From positions 1-64,000 of the forward strand of contig CAYUCB010000001.1 of the NCBI GenBank assembly GCA_964443075.1: a DNA stretch of 64,000 bases, in the 5' to 3' direction. The DNA comes from DSQQ01 sp964443075. Its GTDB lineage: Bacteria > Chloroflexota > Anaerolineae > 4572-78 > J111. The notes beneath the pieces are model-generated. The model saw only the letters and a list, made by a program, of their open reading frames with translations, was not told where the DNA came from and searched no databases. Below, in pieces: positions 49,532 to 57,292 of the stretch. Each line of letters begins with the position of its first letter. Position 1 is the stretch's first letter. The position numbers and the translations under genes are program-made.

Positions 49532-52500
49532 AAGTAAATGCTCCGCCAGCCAAAAGACAACTCCCTTGGGGACTCATTCTTTTTACCTTCTTCATTCTCA
49601 GCCTGACCGCCGCCGGCTATTTTGCCTGGCAACTCCGGCGGGCCGCGCCTCTTCCCCTCGCTAACTTTTTGGCCGCCGACAAAGGTTACGGCGTCACCCT
49701 GCCTCTGGCCCAGGTCAACGAAACCGTTTTGGCCCAACTGCGTCAAAACGACCTCACCTGGCTGCGCTTACCGCTCGATTGGGCCAGCCTGGAACCGGCC
49801 CCCGGCCAATTCAACTGGGCCGAGCTTGACCGGGCGCTGGCGGAAGCAGGGCCAGATTTTAAGATAATCGCCGTTTTGCAAACCACGCCGGAGTGGGCCA
49901 GGCCGGCCAACTCCCCGCCGATGACCCCGCCCGCCGAAACCGGCGATTTTGGCAACTTTGCCCGCGCCCTGGCCGTCCGTTACGGCGATAAAATTGAGGC
50001 TTACCAAATCTGGCATGAGCCAAACCTCAGCGCCAACTGGGGTAATGGCTTTGTTGACCCCTCCGCCTATGCCGACCTGCTGCGCGAAGCCGCCCTTAAC
50101 TTGCGCGCCGCCGACCCACAAGCGCTGATTCTGACCGCCGCCCTGGCCCCCACCCTGGAAAACGGCCCGCTCAACCTCAACGAACCAGCCTACCTGACGC
50201 AGCTTTATCAGGCCAAAGCCAACCGTTGGTTTGATATTGTTGCCGGGCAGCCTTACGGCTTTGACGCCGAGCCGGACGACCCCGCCCGCCCCGACGCGCT
50301 CAACTTTGCCCGTTTGGAACTGCTGCGTCAAGTTATGCTGGCCCAGGGCGATGCCGCCACGCCCATTTGGGCCACCGCTTTTGGCTGGAACGCCCTGCCC
50401 GCTGATTGGGCCGGTCAGCCTTCGCCCTGGCGCAGCGACACTCCGGAAACCCAAGCCCATCGCACCGCCGCCGCCATCGCCCAGGCCCGCCAAAACTGGC
50501 CCTGGCTTGGCCCCATGCTGGCTATTCGTTGGGACGCCGATGATTTGCCCGCCGCCGACCCGGTTCGCGGCTTTGCCTTAAGCCAAAACGAGCCGGTTTT
50601 GGCGGCGATTCGTGCCGCCGCCACCCAGTCTCCGCTGGCCTCCCCCGGCCGCTATCCCGTTGATCACCCCAGCGGCCTTTACAGTTCCGGCTGGCGTCTG
50701 GCCCAAACGAACGCTGACATTCCCCGCGAGGCCCCGCGCACCCTCACTCTTCCTTTTGAAGGCACTCGCCTCGATTTAACCATCCAACGCGGCCCGTTTC
50801 GCGGTTACTTATGGGTAACGGTTGACGGCCAACCGGCCAACGCCTTGCCCCGCGATGAGTCAGGCCGCAGCTACGTGGTGCTGTATGACCCCCTGCGCGA
50901 GTCAGCCGAAGTGACTTTGGCCCGCTATTTATCCCCCGGCCCGCACCAGGCGGTGATTGAAGCCGAGGGCGGCTGGGGGCAGTGGGCCATCACCGGCTGG
51001 ACGGTTTCCCAGGAGCCTGACCCGCGCCCGGCCCCGCTGGGCTTAACCGTTGCCGGCACGTTGGCTCTGTTGGCCGGTTTGGGCTGGCTGCTCTGGTTAT
51101 TACGCGCCCCGGCTGCCCTGGCCCGGCAACTGTGGGCCTGGGGCGAGGTTCTGGTGGCTCTTTTCGCTATTTTAGGGCCGCGCGGCCAGCTAGTAGTCAC
51201 CTTTGCCCTGGCCCTGGCGGTTTATCTGCTGCCGGGGTGGGGCAGCTTGCTGTTTTTACCCCTGTTGGCTCTGGCGGTACTCATCCGGCCCGATTTGGGA
51301 CTGGCCCTGGTTGCCTTTACCCTCTCCTTTTTTCTGGCTTATAAACAGTGGCCCATTGGCAGCTTTTCCCCGGTTGAGTTAGCCCTGGCGCTCTGCGCCG
51401 CCGGACTCGTTTTTCGGGTTTTACTGAGCTGGGGCCGCACTCGCTTTACTCCAGAAGAAGACCCTTCTTCCATTTACCATTCACCATTCACCATTCACTA
51501 TTCACAATTAGATTACGCTGCCCTGGCCTTGGTCGCCCTGAGTCTGGCCGCCACGATTGCCGCCGAAAACTTTGGCGTCAGTCTGCGCGAATGGCGAGTG
51601 GTGGTGGTCGAGTCGGTTATCTTCTACTTCTTGGTGCGCCTGGGCCTGGATTTTACCCCTCCCTCCCCGGTAGACCGCCGACCGCCGACCGCCGACCGCC
51701 AACCTGTCCCCACTCAACCTTCTAACCTTCCAACCCGCCAACCTTCTAACCTTCTAACCTTCCAACCCGTCAACCTTCCAACCCAATGGGTCTGGCGGCT
51801 GGTTGACGCCTTTGTAGCCGGAGCCGTACTCCAGGCGGCGATTGCCCTTTACCTCTACTTTTTCACCGAGCAAGCCATCACCGCCGAGGGCGTGCGCCGG
51901 GCGATGGGGCTGGCCTACGGCTCACCTAACAACCTGGCCCTCTTTCTGGGCCGGGCCTGGCCGATTTTGCTGGCGGTAGCGCTCTTTCCCCATAACTCAA
52001 CGAAACGCGCGCGCCGCTGGCTTTATGGAGTCGGGTTGGTGGTGGTCAGCCTGGCCCTTTACCTGACCTTTTCTAAAGGGGCTTTGCTGTTGGGGTTGCC
52101 CGCCGGGCTAGGGGCGATGGTTTTGCTCTATCTATGGCGCAGCCGGGCCGACCGGCCCCCATGGCGGCGGGCAATTTTCATCGCTGTGGCTGGGCTGGCG
52201 GTATTGGCTTTAGCCCTGATTCCCCTCAGCCAAACCGAGCGCTTCCGCACCACCTTTGATTTGAACCAGGGCAGCACCGGCTTTTTCCGGTTGAAGCTGT
52301 GGCAGGCTTCGCTCAATATGCTGGCCGACCATTGGCCGCTGGGCGTTGGCCTGGATAACTTTTTGTACCAATATCGCACTCGCTACATTTTGCCCGAAGC
52401 CTGGCAGGAACCCAACCTCAGCCATCCTCACAATTTAGTCTTAGATTTTGGCACGCGCCTGGGCCTGGGTGGGCTAGCCCTGCTGCTGTGGCTGCAAATT

Positions 52501-52686
52501 GCTTTCTGGCGCAGCGCCTGGCGCTTGTACCAACGTTGGCCCAACCCGCTGGCCCTCGGTTTAAGCGGCAGCATGGTTGTTTTTCTAGCGCACGGCCTGG
52601 TAGACAACTCTTACTTCCTGGTGGATTTGGCTTTTGCTTTCTTTTTGGTGGCCGGCCTGGTGCAGCGGTTGGCAGAGGAATCATAA
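49528..52686 (+). CDS. Membrane protein: pseudo-glycoside hydrolase fused to O-antigen ligase-like domain
   Basis: A 1052-residue protein. After one membrane helix (14-34), residues 50-380 resemble a clan-A (beta/alpha)8 glycosidase: Glu164 in YQIWHEPNL is the acid/base, but the nucleophile motif, usually TEFGW, reads TAFGW with Ala284. A beta-sandwich-like segment follows (about 385-505). About ten helices then make a Wzy/WaaL (O-antigen ligase) domain, ending with GVGLDNFLYQYRTRYI and LSHPHNLVLDFGTRLG. Two loops are made of translated short-word repeats (51476-51510, 51670-51784). The start GTG 49528 overlaps the DUF4435 stop; no ATG is suitably placed. Confidence 0.82.
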   Translation: MKVNAPPAKRQLPWGLILFTFFILSLTAAGYFAWQLRRAAPLPLANFLAADKGYGVTLPLAQVNETVLAQLRQNDLTWLRLPLDWASLEPAPGQFNWAELDRALAEAGPDFKIIAVLQTTPEWARPANSPPMTPPAETGDFGNFARALAVRYGDKIEAYQIWHEPNLSANWGNGFVDPSAYADLLREAALNLRAADPQALILTAALAPTLENGPLNLNEPAYLTQLYQAKANRWFDIVAGQPYGFDAEPDDPARPDALNFARLELLRQVMLAQGDAATPIWATAFGWNALPADWAGQPSPWRSDTPETQAHRTAAAIAQARQNWPWLGPMLAIRWDADDLPAADPVRGFALSQNEPVLAAIRAAATQSPLASPGRYPVDHPSGLYSSGWRLAQTNADIPREAPRTLTLPFEGTRLDLTIQRGPFRGYLWVTVDGQPANALPRDESGRSYVVLYDPLRESAEVTLARYLSPGPHQAVIEAEGGWGQWAITGWTVSQEPDPRPAPLGLTVAGTLALLAGLGWLLWLLRAPAALARQLWAWGEVLVALFAILGPRGQLVVTFALALAVYLLPGWGSLLFLPLLALAVLIRPDLGLALVAFTLSFFLAYKQWPIGSFSPVELALALCAAGLVFRVLLSWGRTRFTPEEDPSSIYHSPFTIHYSQLDYAALALVALSLAATIAAENFGVSLREWRVVVVESVIFYFLVRLGLDFTPPSPVDRRPPTADRQPVPTQPSNLPTRQPSNLLTFQPVNLPTQWVWRLVDAFVAGAVLQAAIALYLYFFTEQAITAEGVRRAMGLAYGSPNNLALFLGRAWPILLAVALFPHNSTKRARRWLYGVGLVVVSLALYLTFSKGALLLGLPAGLGAMVLLYLWRSRADRPPWRRAIFIAVAGLAVLALALIPLSQTERFRTTFDLNQGSTGFFRLKLWQASLNMLADHWPLGVGLDNFLYQYRTRYILPEAWQEPNLSHPHNLVLDFGTRLGLGGLALLLWLQIAFWRSAWRLYQRWPNPLALGLSGSMVVFLAHGLVDNSYFLVDLAFAFFLVAGLVQRLAEES
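51476..51510. repeat. Five heptamers (ACCATTC type) inside the ligase gene
   Basis: Units ACCATTC x3, ACTATTC, ACAATTA occupy 35 bases, read as a loop between membrane helices (IYHSPFTIHYSQL). The same words fill the gap upstream of the dnaD-like gene. Confidence 0.9.
51670..51784. repeat. In-frame GACCGCC and AACCTTCT/AACCTTCC repeats in the ligase gene
   Basis: Three GACCGCC heptamers are followed by alternating CAACCTTCTAACCTTCCAAC words, translated into a Pro/Thr/Gln/Asn-rich loop (RRPPTADRQPVPTQPSNLPT and onward). Related words appear in the gap at 61782-61835, and the complement of GACCGCC words occurs at about 45028-45060. Confidence 0.88.
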
Positions 52687-52715
52687 CGAACCGCATCTGG
52701 CCTAAATAACCCAAA

Positions 52716-52865
52716 TTATGGGTTTGTCCGTTGACCAGCCTCCAGTTTCGCTATGCGCTCAACCAAAGCGGCCAGCCACAGCAAAATCTGACCGATGGCT
52801 TGCTCCACCGTCAAATCTCCCCGTTCCCACCGTTTGATGAGTTCCGTTAATTCGTACCGTTTCAT
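52716..52865 (-). CDS. 49-residue helical protein paired with the HTH regulator
   Basis: An open frame MKRYELTELIKRWERGDLTV, continuing to a Leu/Ala/Val helix (EQAIGQILLWLAALVERIAK) and ending QRTNP. It is preceded by GAGGAGG (52873-52879) seven bases before ATG 52865, one of the best ribosome sites in the window. A good promoter with a palindromic operator stands upstream, overlapping the end of the HTH gene. The family is unknown. Likely an amphipathic helix-loop-helix; a small regulator, antitoxin or toxin are all possible. Confidence 0.75.
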   Translation of the reverse strand: MKRYELTELIKRWERGDLTVEQAIGQILLWLAALVERIAKLEAGQRTNP

Positions 52866-52891
52866 GATGCTGCCTCCTCATTTGCGTAGTA

Positions 52892-52978
52892 ACACGAATA
52901 CGTGTATAACCTGATAAAAATTAAGCGAGTTCAACTCGCTACAAGATTTATATTAACACGAATTCGTGTGATTGTCAA
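52892..52978 (-). promoter_or_regulatory. Promoter with twin palindromic operators
   Basis: On the minus strand TTGACA (52973-52978), a 17-base spacer and TAATAT make a near-ideal promoter. The spacer is filled by the perfect palindrome ACACGAATTCGTGT (52956-52969). A near-copy, ACACGAATACGTGT, lies downstream at 52892-52905. Between them AGCGAGT/ACTCGCT (52924-52940) forms a small hairpin. The -35 box overlaps the HTH gene's stop codon. Confidence 0.8.
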
Positions 52979-53475
52979 GAGTCAGTTTTTTCGGTTGAGC
53001 CGGTCTGATAGGGAAAATCAACCTCTTCGGCCACCATTTGCAGCAGTTTGTTCATGGAGCGGCGGGCGGTGTGGTGGCCTACTTCCCAATCGCTGATGGT
53101 TTGCTGGCGCACCTGTAACCGGTCGGCCAGTTCTTGCTGCGACCAGCCGGCATGGTCGCGCAGCGATTTAATCTGCTCGCCTGTCCAACCCCGCGATTTG
53201 CGAATGGGCGTGATCCGGTAACTAATACGGGCCGGGCGAAACACCACCGCGCCGCCCTCAAAGTTGACATCATCCACCCACCAGCCGGCTTCTTGCCAGG
53301 TGCGCCCCTGGGTGGTGGGACTGTTGGCCCACCAGGCTCGGGCCACCCGGGCGGTATCGGGCAAGGGGCGGCCTAAAATGGCTTCCAACTCGGCAAAACT
53401 CAGCTCTAGCAGGGTGGCGTCGGGCTGCTGCCGTAAATATTCATATAAGGGATGATATTTGCTTCGCGGCGACAT
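52975..53475 (-). CDS. DUF7662-like plus XRE-type HTH regulator
   Basis: Residues 1-65 (KYHPLYEYLRQQPDATLLEL, FAELEAILGRPLP, RAWWANSPTTQGRTWQEAGW) match a small domain I know as DUF7662. The C-terminal half has an XRE helix-turn-helix (IKSLRDHAGWSQQELADRLQ, VRQQTISDWEVGHH). Length 166. The twin palindromes beyond its stop are the obvious binding sites, so it probably represses the promoter of the 49-residue gene. Confidence 0.78.
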   Translation of the reverse strand: MSPRSKYHPLYEYLRQQPDATLLELSFAELEAILGRPLPDTARVARAWWANSPTTQGRTWQEAGWWVDDVNFEGGAVVFRPARISYRITPIRKSRGWTGEQIKSLRDHAGWSQQELADRLQVRQQTISDWEVGHHTARRSMNKLLQMVAEEVDFPYQTGSTEKTDS

Positions 53476-53589
53476 AGGGTTTGTTTGTCCGTTTAACTTT
53501 AAACCTGGGGATATTGTATCATAATTTACATAACCCCAAAATTGACCCGCTTATGGCCGGGTTGATGAATTCCGGCTCAGGGGTCGGTT

Positions 53590-54348
53590 TTAGCCGGGGG
53601 CGGTTTTATGCACCGGCAGGCTGACATACAGGCCCAACCGGCCATTTTTTTGCCGTCTGGCCCAGGCTCGCCCCTGATGTTTTTCGGCCAAAAGGCGGGC
53701 CAGGGGCAAATCAAGCCCGCCCCGCCCCAATTCAGTGCGGCCGGCCGAGTCAACATGCACTGCCAGGTCAAATAATTCTTCAACCTCTTCAGGGGGCAGG
53801 TGGGGGGCGGTTATATCCACCCGAAACGTGACCATGCCTTCTTCCCGCAGGGCGGTCAGGTGAATATCGCCCTTTTGCTGTTGTTTGGCGGCAAAGCGCA
53901 GCAAGCCTTTAAGCATCTGGCGCACCCGTTCCCGGTCGGCCCAAATGGGCGGCAGGGTGGGCGGCAGGTACGCCACCAACTGAACCGGCTGGTCCGATTT
54001 TAGCGGCCCCAAATCATTTGCAACAATTTCATCAATCACCGGTTTGATTTCCACCGGGGCAAAATCGCAGGTGAGCCGGTCGGCTTCCAGTTTGCTCAGG
54101 TCAACCATATTGCTGATTAAGGTGAGCAGGTTGAGGGCGCTCTGGTAAATAGCGGTCAGGTCGGCCCGCTGGATATCGTTAATTGGCCCTTCAATTTCTT
54201 CCAGCATCAGCTCGCAAAAGCCCAAAACGGCGTTGAGCGGCCCGCGCAGGTCGTGCGAGAGGTGATATACCTCTAAGGGGGGGCGCGATGGCCCAACCTG
54301 GGTGTTGACAGTAAACGAATTTGGGTGAGGTGGTGCAGCGTCGCTCAT
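53590..54348 (-). CDS. Histidine-kinase-like protein with degenerate ATP-binding domain
   Basis: A HisKA dimerisation domain with the phospho-acceptor His in HLSHDLRGPLNAVLGF is followed by an HATPase-like region. The N-box is poor (MLKGLLRFAAKQ, lacking the usual Asn), and the DxGxG loop is not recognisable; GRGGLDLPLARLLAEKHQG keeps the G2-like part. No membrane or sensor domain is present. GGAGGG lies 6 bases before ATG 54348 (MSDAAPP), so this start is preferred over an ATG 60 bases upstream. It may be a phosphotransfer or pseudokinase protein. Confidence 0.75.
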   Translation of the reverse strand: MSDAAPPHPNSFTVNTQVGPSRPPLEVYHLSHDLRGPLNAVLGFCELMLEEIEGPINDIQRADLTAIYQSALNLLTLISNMVDLSKLEADRLTCDFAPVEIKPVIDEIVANDLGPLKSDQPVQLVAYLPPTLPPIWADRERVRQMLKGLLRFAAKQQQKGDIHLTALREEGMVTFRVDITAPHLPPEEVEELFDLAVHVDSAGRTELGRGGLDLPLARLLAEKHQGRAWARRQKNGRLGLYVSLPVHKTAPG

Positions 54349-54449
54349 AAACCCTCCGGTAGACATATTGGATGGTATCATTTTACCATACGCGGTCATA
54401 TTTCTCAATTGACTTTCTGCTATTGCTCTGCTAAAATATGCCTTGCTCT

Positions 54450-54536
54450 GGAGGGATGGCAGAGCGGTTTAATGCGGTGGTCTTGAAAACCATTGAGGCC
54501 GCAAGGTCTCCGGGGGTTCGAATCCCTCTCCCTCCG
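54450..54536 (+). tRNA. tRNA-Ser (TGA)
   Basis: Acceptor GGAGGGA/TCCCTCC, anticodon loop CTTGAAA (anticodon TGA), long variable arm, T-arm GGGGTTCGAATCCC. The CCA tail appears encoded (54537-54539). Confidence 0.95.
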
Positions 54537-54540
54537 CCAG

Positions 54541-54619
54541 AACAATGAACAATGAACAATGAACAATTAGTAATGAACAAAGGGCTATTTTTGAAAATTC
54601 TTGTTCATTACTAATTGTT
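54541..54619. repeat. Heptamer tract (GAACAAT) with inverted partner
   Basis: Three AACAATG units lead into AACAATTAGTAATGAACAA (54562-54580), which is exactly complementary to 54601-54619. It separates the two tRNA-Ser genes. Confidence 0.9.
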
Positions 54620-54630
54620 AATTTGTATAT

Positions 54631-54719
54631 GGGGAGGTGCCAGAGTGGACGAATGGGACCGCCTGCTAAGTGGTTGTCGGGGTAACTCTCGACCGTGGGT
54701 TCGAATCCCACCCTCCCCG
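54631..54719 (+). tRNA. tRNA-Ser (GCT)
   Basis: Acceptor GGGGAGG/CCTCCCC, anticodon loop CTGCTAA (anticodon GCT), long variable arm, T-arm GTGGGTTCGAATCCCAC. CCA not encoded. Confidence 0.95.
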
Positions 54720-54948
54720 CTGTGATAACCGTCTCGCGCCTTAGCCGAGGCGGTTTTTTGTTGCCTGCTTCTCTAGGAATTATGAACCATAGCCAAATGG
54801 TTAAAAACCCCCTAAAGTTAAAGTGAAATCGGGAGCCGCCGCCCAAACCTTAAAAAAGCGGCTTGATTTTAGTAGTCAAACGTGATATTATGTGAATGTG
54901 GAAATTTTAACAGAATTTTGCTCAGAATGGCCTGACCCCAAGACCCAA

Positions 54949-54988
54949 CAACGCGCAAAGTCCGGTTAGGACATGGCGCGTTGTTTTT
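54949..54988 (+). terminator. Hairpin with T-run upstream of the SPFH gene
   Basis: CAACGCGC (54949-54956) pairs with GCGCGTTG (54976-54983), with GTCCGGTTAGGAC as an inner hairpin, followed by TTTTT. It may end the tRNA transcript or act as a leader attenuator for the SPFH gene 40 bases on. Confidence 0.7.
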
Positions 54989-55026
54989 ATTCAAAACAAC
55001 TTTAGGCGATAACAGGGAGTGTGGCA

Positions 55027-56529
55027 ATGTTTCTAAATATTATTTTAGCGGGGTTGACTCTCATTGGAACAGCGGCTTTTATAGCCGCTCCCGACCCGAT
55101 GTGGTGGGCGGGCGTCGGGTTGGTTGGTTTAAGCTGGGCGGCCTATTTATTGATCTTCATTCCACGCAAGCAGCCCCAAAAGCGGGGCTGGTGGGCGTTA
55201 GGAGCTATCTTTTTTATCCTGGCTGCCCTCGCCGGAGCTGTTTTGTTGCTTTACTGGCAGGCAACTGATATGACGGTATTAATGGGGGGTGAGGCCCTTA
55301 CTTCGGATTCATGGGGCGGCCGTGTCTTGTTGGTGCTGCTGGGGGGTGTGGTCTCGCTGGTGTTGACCCTGCTCTTTTTTGCGGCGGTGGGCTATTTTAG
55401 TGTTATTTACATTTTGGACCTGCCCCATGAAGAAAATTTAAGGTTTTGGACGGCCTTTCGCTCTTATATTTCTCTGGTGCTAAATATACAATATTTGTGG
55501 CTTGACGTAGCCGAAGGCAAAGTGATTGAAATCAAGCAGAACGGATTTCTCAAAACCGGGCTGAGTATGGGCAAAATTATCGTCCGGCCTGGCAATGCGG
55601 TAGTGCTGCAAAAGGGTGGTCAGATTACCCGTATTTGTGGGGCCGGGATTGTCCCCACCACGCGTAATGAGTTTATCAGAGGCCAGCCGATTGATTTAGG
55701 GCCACAATTCTATGTTGAACGGCTTGAAAATGTTATCACTATGGATCAGGTTCCTCTGGAAATAGAGGTGGGGATTAGTTATAGAATTAAACCGGCCGTT
55801 AACCCAGATGCTCCGGGGGTGAAAAAAGAGGCCACCTATGGGGTTTTTCCGGTTGAAGAAAAAACGCTGTTGGATGCGGCCTTCAAAGTAAAAGATTGGC
55901 ATGTTCTGGCCCAGGGCGCGGTCAAGAATAATCTGCGCGACCAGATGATGACCTATAAAGTGGATGACCTGTTTCAGATGCTGCCAAAAGGTGACACGCT
56001 GAGGGCAAACAACCGGCAAATCAGAGAAATTGAGGAAACGGCCCAAAATGCGGTCAATGGATTTGCTACCAATGTGGGGATAGAGATTACCGGGGTGGAT
56101 ATCCGGCAGGTTACGTTATCGGGAGATCTGCGAGAAGCGGTGAAAATGAGGATTCAAGCCCAGGCTGAAGCTGAAAGTATTAAACACAAATCTCTGGCCG
56201 AGGCCCAGGGTATCCGGCAAATTGAAGGTCAACGTAATGTGGCCCGAGGTGAACTGGTTACAAGAATTTTGGACAGTATTTCTCTTAAGACCGGGCAGAT
56301 TGGCGAAATGGAATTACAATTAGCTACAGTCTTTGCACACATTACTCGCCGGGCCTTAACCGACGATGTGCTAGGGCATCAATATGTTGAGATGTTAAAG
56401 ACGCTGGCTGAAGGCAAAGGGACCAATATTTTCAACGCAATGTCTGGTAGTCAGCAGGTTGAGTCATCCGGAGTGTTACCAGAATTATATTTACGGCAGC
56501 ACGACCAGTCTCAAAACGATCATCGTTAA
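55027..56529 (+). CDS. SPFH/band-7 (prohibitin-like) membrane protein
   Basis: Four N-terminal helices (about 2-24, 28-44, 58-78, 102-130) anchor an SPFH domain (about 165-400: GNAVVLQKGGQITRICGAGI, QVPLEIEVGISYRIKPAV). A helical flotillin-like part (AVKMRIQAQAEAESIKHKSL) and a tail follow. It likely forms membrane-microdomain scaffolds. GGGAG lies seven bases before ATG 55027; a GTG two codons upstream is less suitable. Length about 500 is larger than most SPFH proteins because of the extra helices. Confidence 0.85.
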   Translation: MFLNIILAGLTLIGTAAFIAAPDPMWWAGVGLVGLSWAAYLLIFIPRKQPQKRGWWALGAIFFILAALAGAVLLLYWQATDMTVLMGGEALTSDSWGGRVLLVLLGGVVSLVLTLLFFAAVGYFSVIYILDLPHEENLRFWTAFRSYISLVLNIQYLWLDVAEGKVIEIKQNGFLKTGLSMGKIIVRPGNAVVLQKGGQITRICGAGIVPTTRNEFIRGQPIDLGPQFYVERLENVITMDQVPLEIEVGISYRIKPAVNPDAPGVKKEATYGVFPVEEKTLLDAAFKVKDWHVLAQGAVKNNLRDQMMTYKVDDLFQMLPKGDTLRANNRQIREIEETAQNAVNGFATNVGIEITGVDIRQVTLSGDLREAVKMRIQAQAEAESIKHKSLAEAQGIRQIEGQRNVARGELVTRILDSISLKTGQIGEMELQLATVFAHITRRALTDDVLGHQYVEMLKTLAEGKGTNIFNAMSGSQQVESSGVLPELYLRQHDQSQNDHR

Positions 56530-56549
56530 TCTGGTTACAATTTTACCGG

Positions 56550-56816
56550 CTAACGCCTCGTTCCATTATGCGGAATAACAGCCGGGCTAACTTCAAGATG
56601 GCCTGGCTGGCGTTTGATAGACTGAAATTCGTCAGCCAGGCCAATCATTTGGGCAATGGTTTGCAGGGCATCTTCAAACCCTTCTTTATAACCGCAAGTA
56701 TAGCTATCTTCTTTGAGCAGGCGGTTAAATCGGTATTGGGCTAAATATAAAGCTTGCAGACCGTCTAACACATCGGCCCGTTGAATTGTCATCGCTCCAT
56801 TTTTAAGTTCAGCCAT
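56550..56816 (-). CDS. Small hypothetical protein under an SOS-type box
   Basis: An 88-residue mostly helical protein (VLDGLQALYLAQYRFNRLLK, GYKEGFEDALQTIAQMIGLA) with a single Cys and a basic C-terminus. No family recognised. GAGGT precedes the ATG. Upstream, a promoter carries a LexA-like palindrome, which suggests damage-induced expression. Confidence 0.65.
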   Translation of the reverse strand: MAELKNGAMTIQRADVLDGLQALYLAQYRFNRLLKEDSYTCGYKEGFEDALQTIAQMIGLADEFQSIKRQPGHLEVSPAVIPHNGTRR

Positions 56817-56829
56817 TTTGTTTTACCTC

Positions 56830-56873
56830 GAACATATGTTCTATTATACCATAAAGAGGGTAGACTTTGTCAA
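56830..56873 (-). promoter_or_regulatory. Promoter with LexA (SOS)-type box
   Basis: On the minus strand TTGACA (56868-56873) and TATAAT (56843-56848) are separated by 19 bases. Two bases past the -10 box lies the perfect palindrome GAACATATGTTC (56830-56841), flanked by C on one side (CGAACATATGTTCT in plus-strand sense). This is one base from the CGAAC-N4-GTTCG consensus of Gram-positive LexA. It overlaps the predicted transcript start, as expected for repression. Confidence 0.7.
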
Positions 56874-57292
56874 GCCCCGTCAATAATTTTAAGAGAAAAT
56901 TTAAGGCGTAAGGTAAACAAGAAATTCCTTTAGTCCAACCGCAGTTTTTACCCCTGACTGCGGCGGTAGGCTGGCTAGATTATCAGCCGTTAAAGGGTGG
57001 CTCAAAAGTGGGGAATTGAAGAGTCAATAGTTTCTCTTTCCTACGGTTCCCCCAAATAATGGGCCTAATCTTACACAAACGGCTGGTTTTGGCAAAAATC
57101 CTTAAGATTTATGGTAAAAAAATACCCCCTGCGGGCTTGGTTCAACCGGGTAACGGTAAACGCAGGGAGTATCTAAAACCAATCTCACAGTTTAATTTTT
57201 AAGCAATCTGAGTGAAGGCTGTATTTTTCAGGGTAAACCAATTCGCCGGAAAATACAAGCGCTAAAAATGAGAAATTTGTCTCACTTTTCCC
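56874..57292. other. 419-base gap with two hairpins, no gene
   Basis: ATACCCCCTGCG (57122-57133) faces CGCAGGGAGTAT (57161-57172), one mismatch, and GTATTTT (57222) faces AAAATAC (57251). Neither has a clear T-run. No supported coding sequence. The 57250-57290 stretch may contribute to serS termination. Confidence 0.45.

Noticed and set aside
54469..54846. Antisense frame over the two tRNA-Ser genes
   Set aside because: tRNA genes commonly give such artefacts (sequence like GFEPT and EGEGFEPPE).
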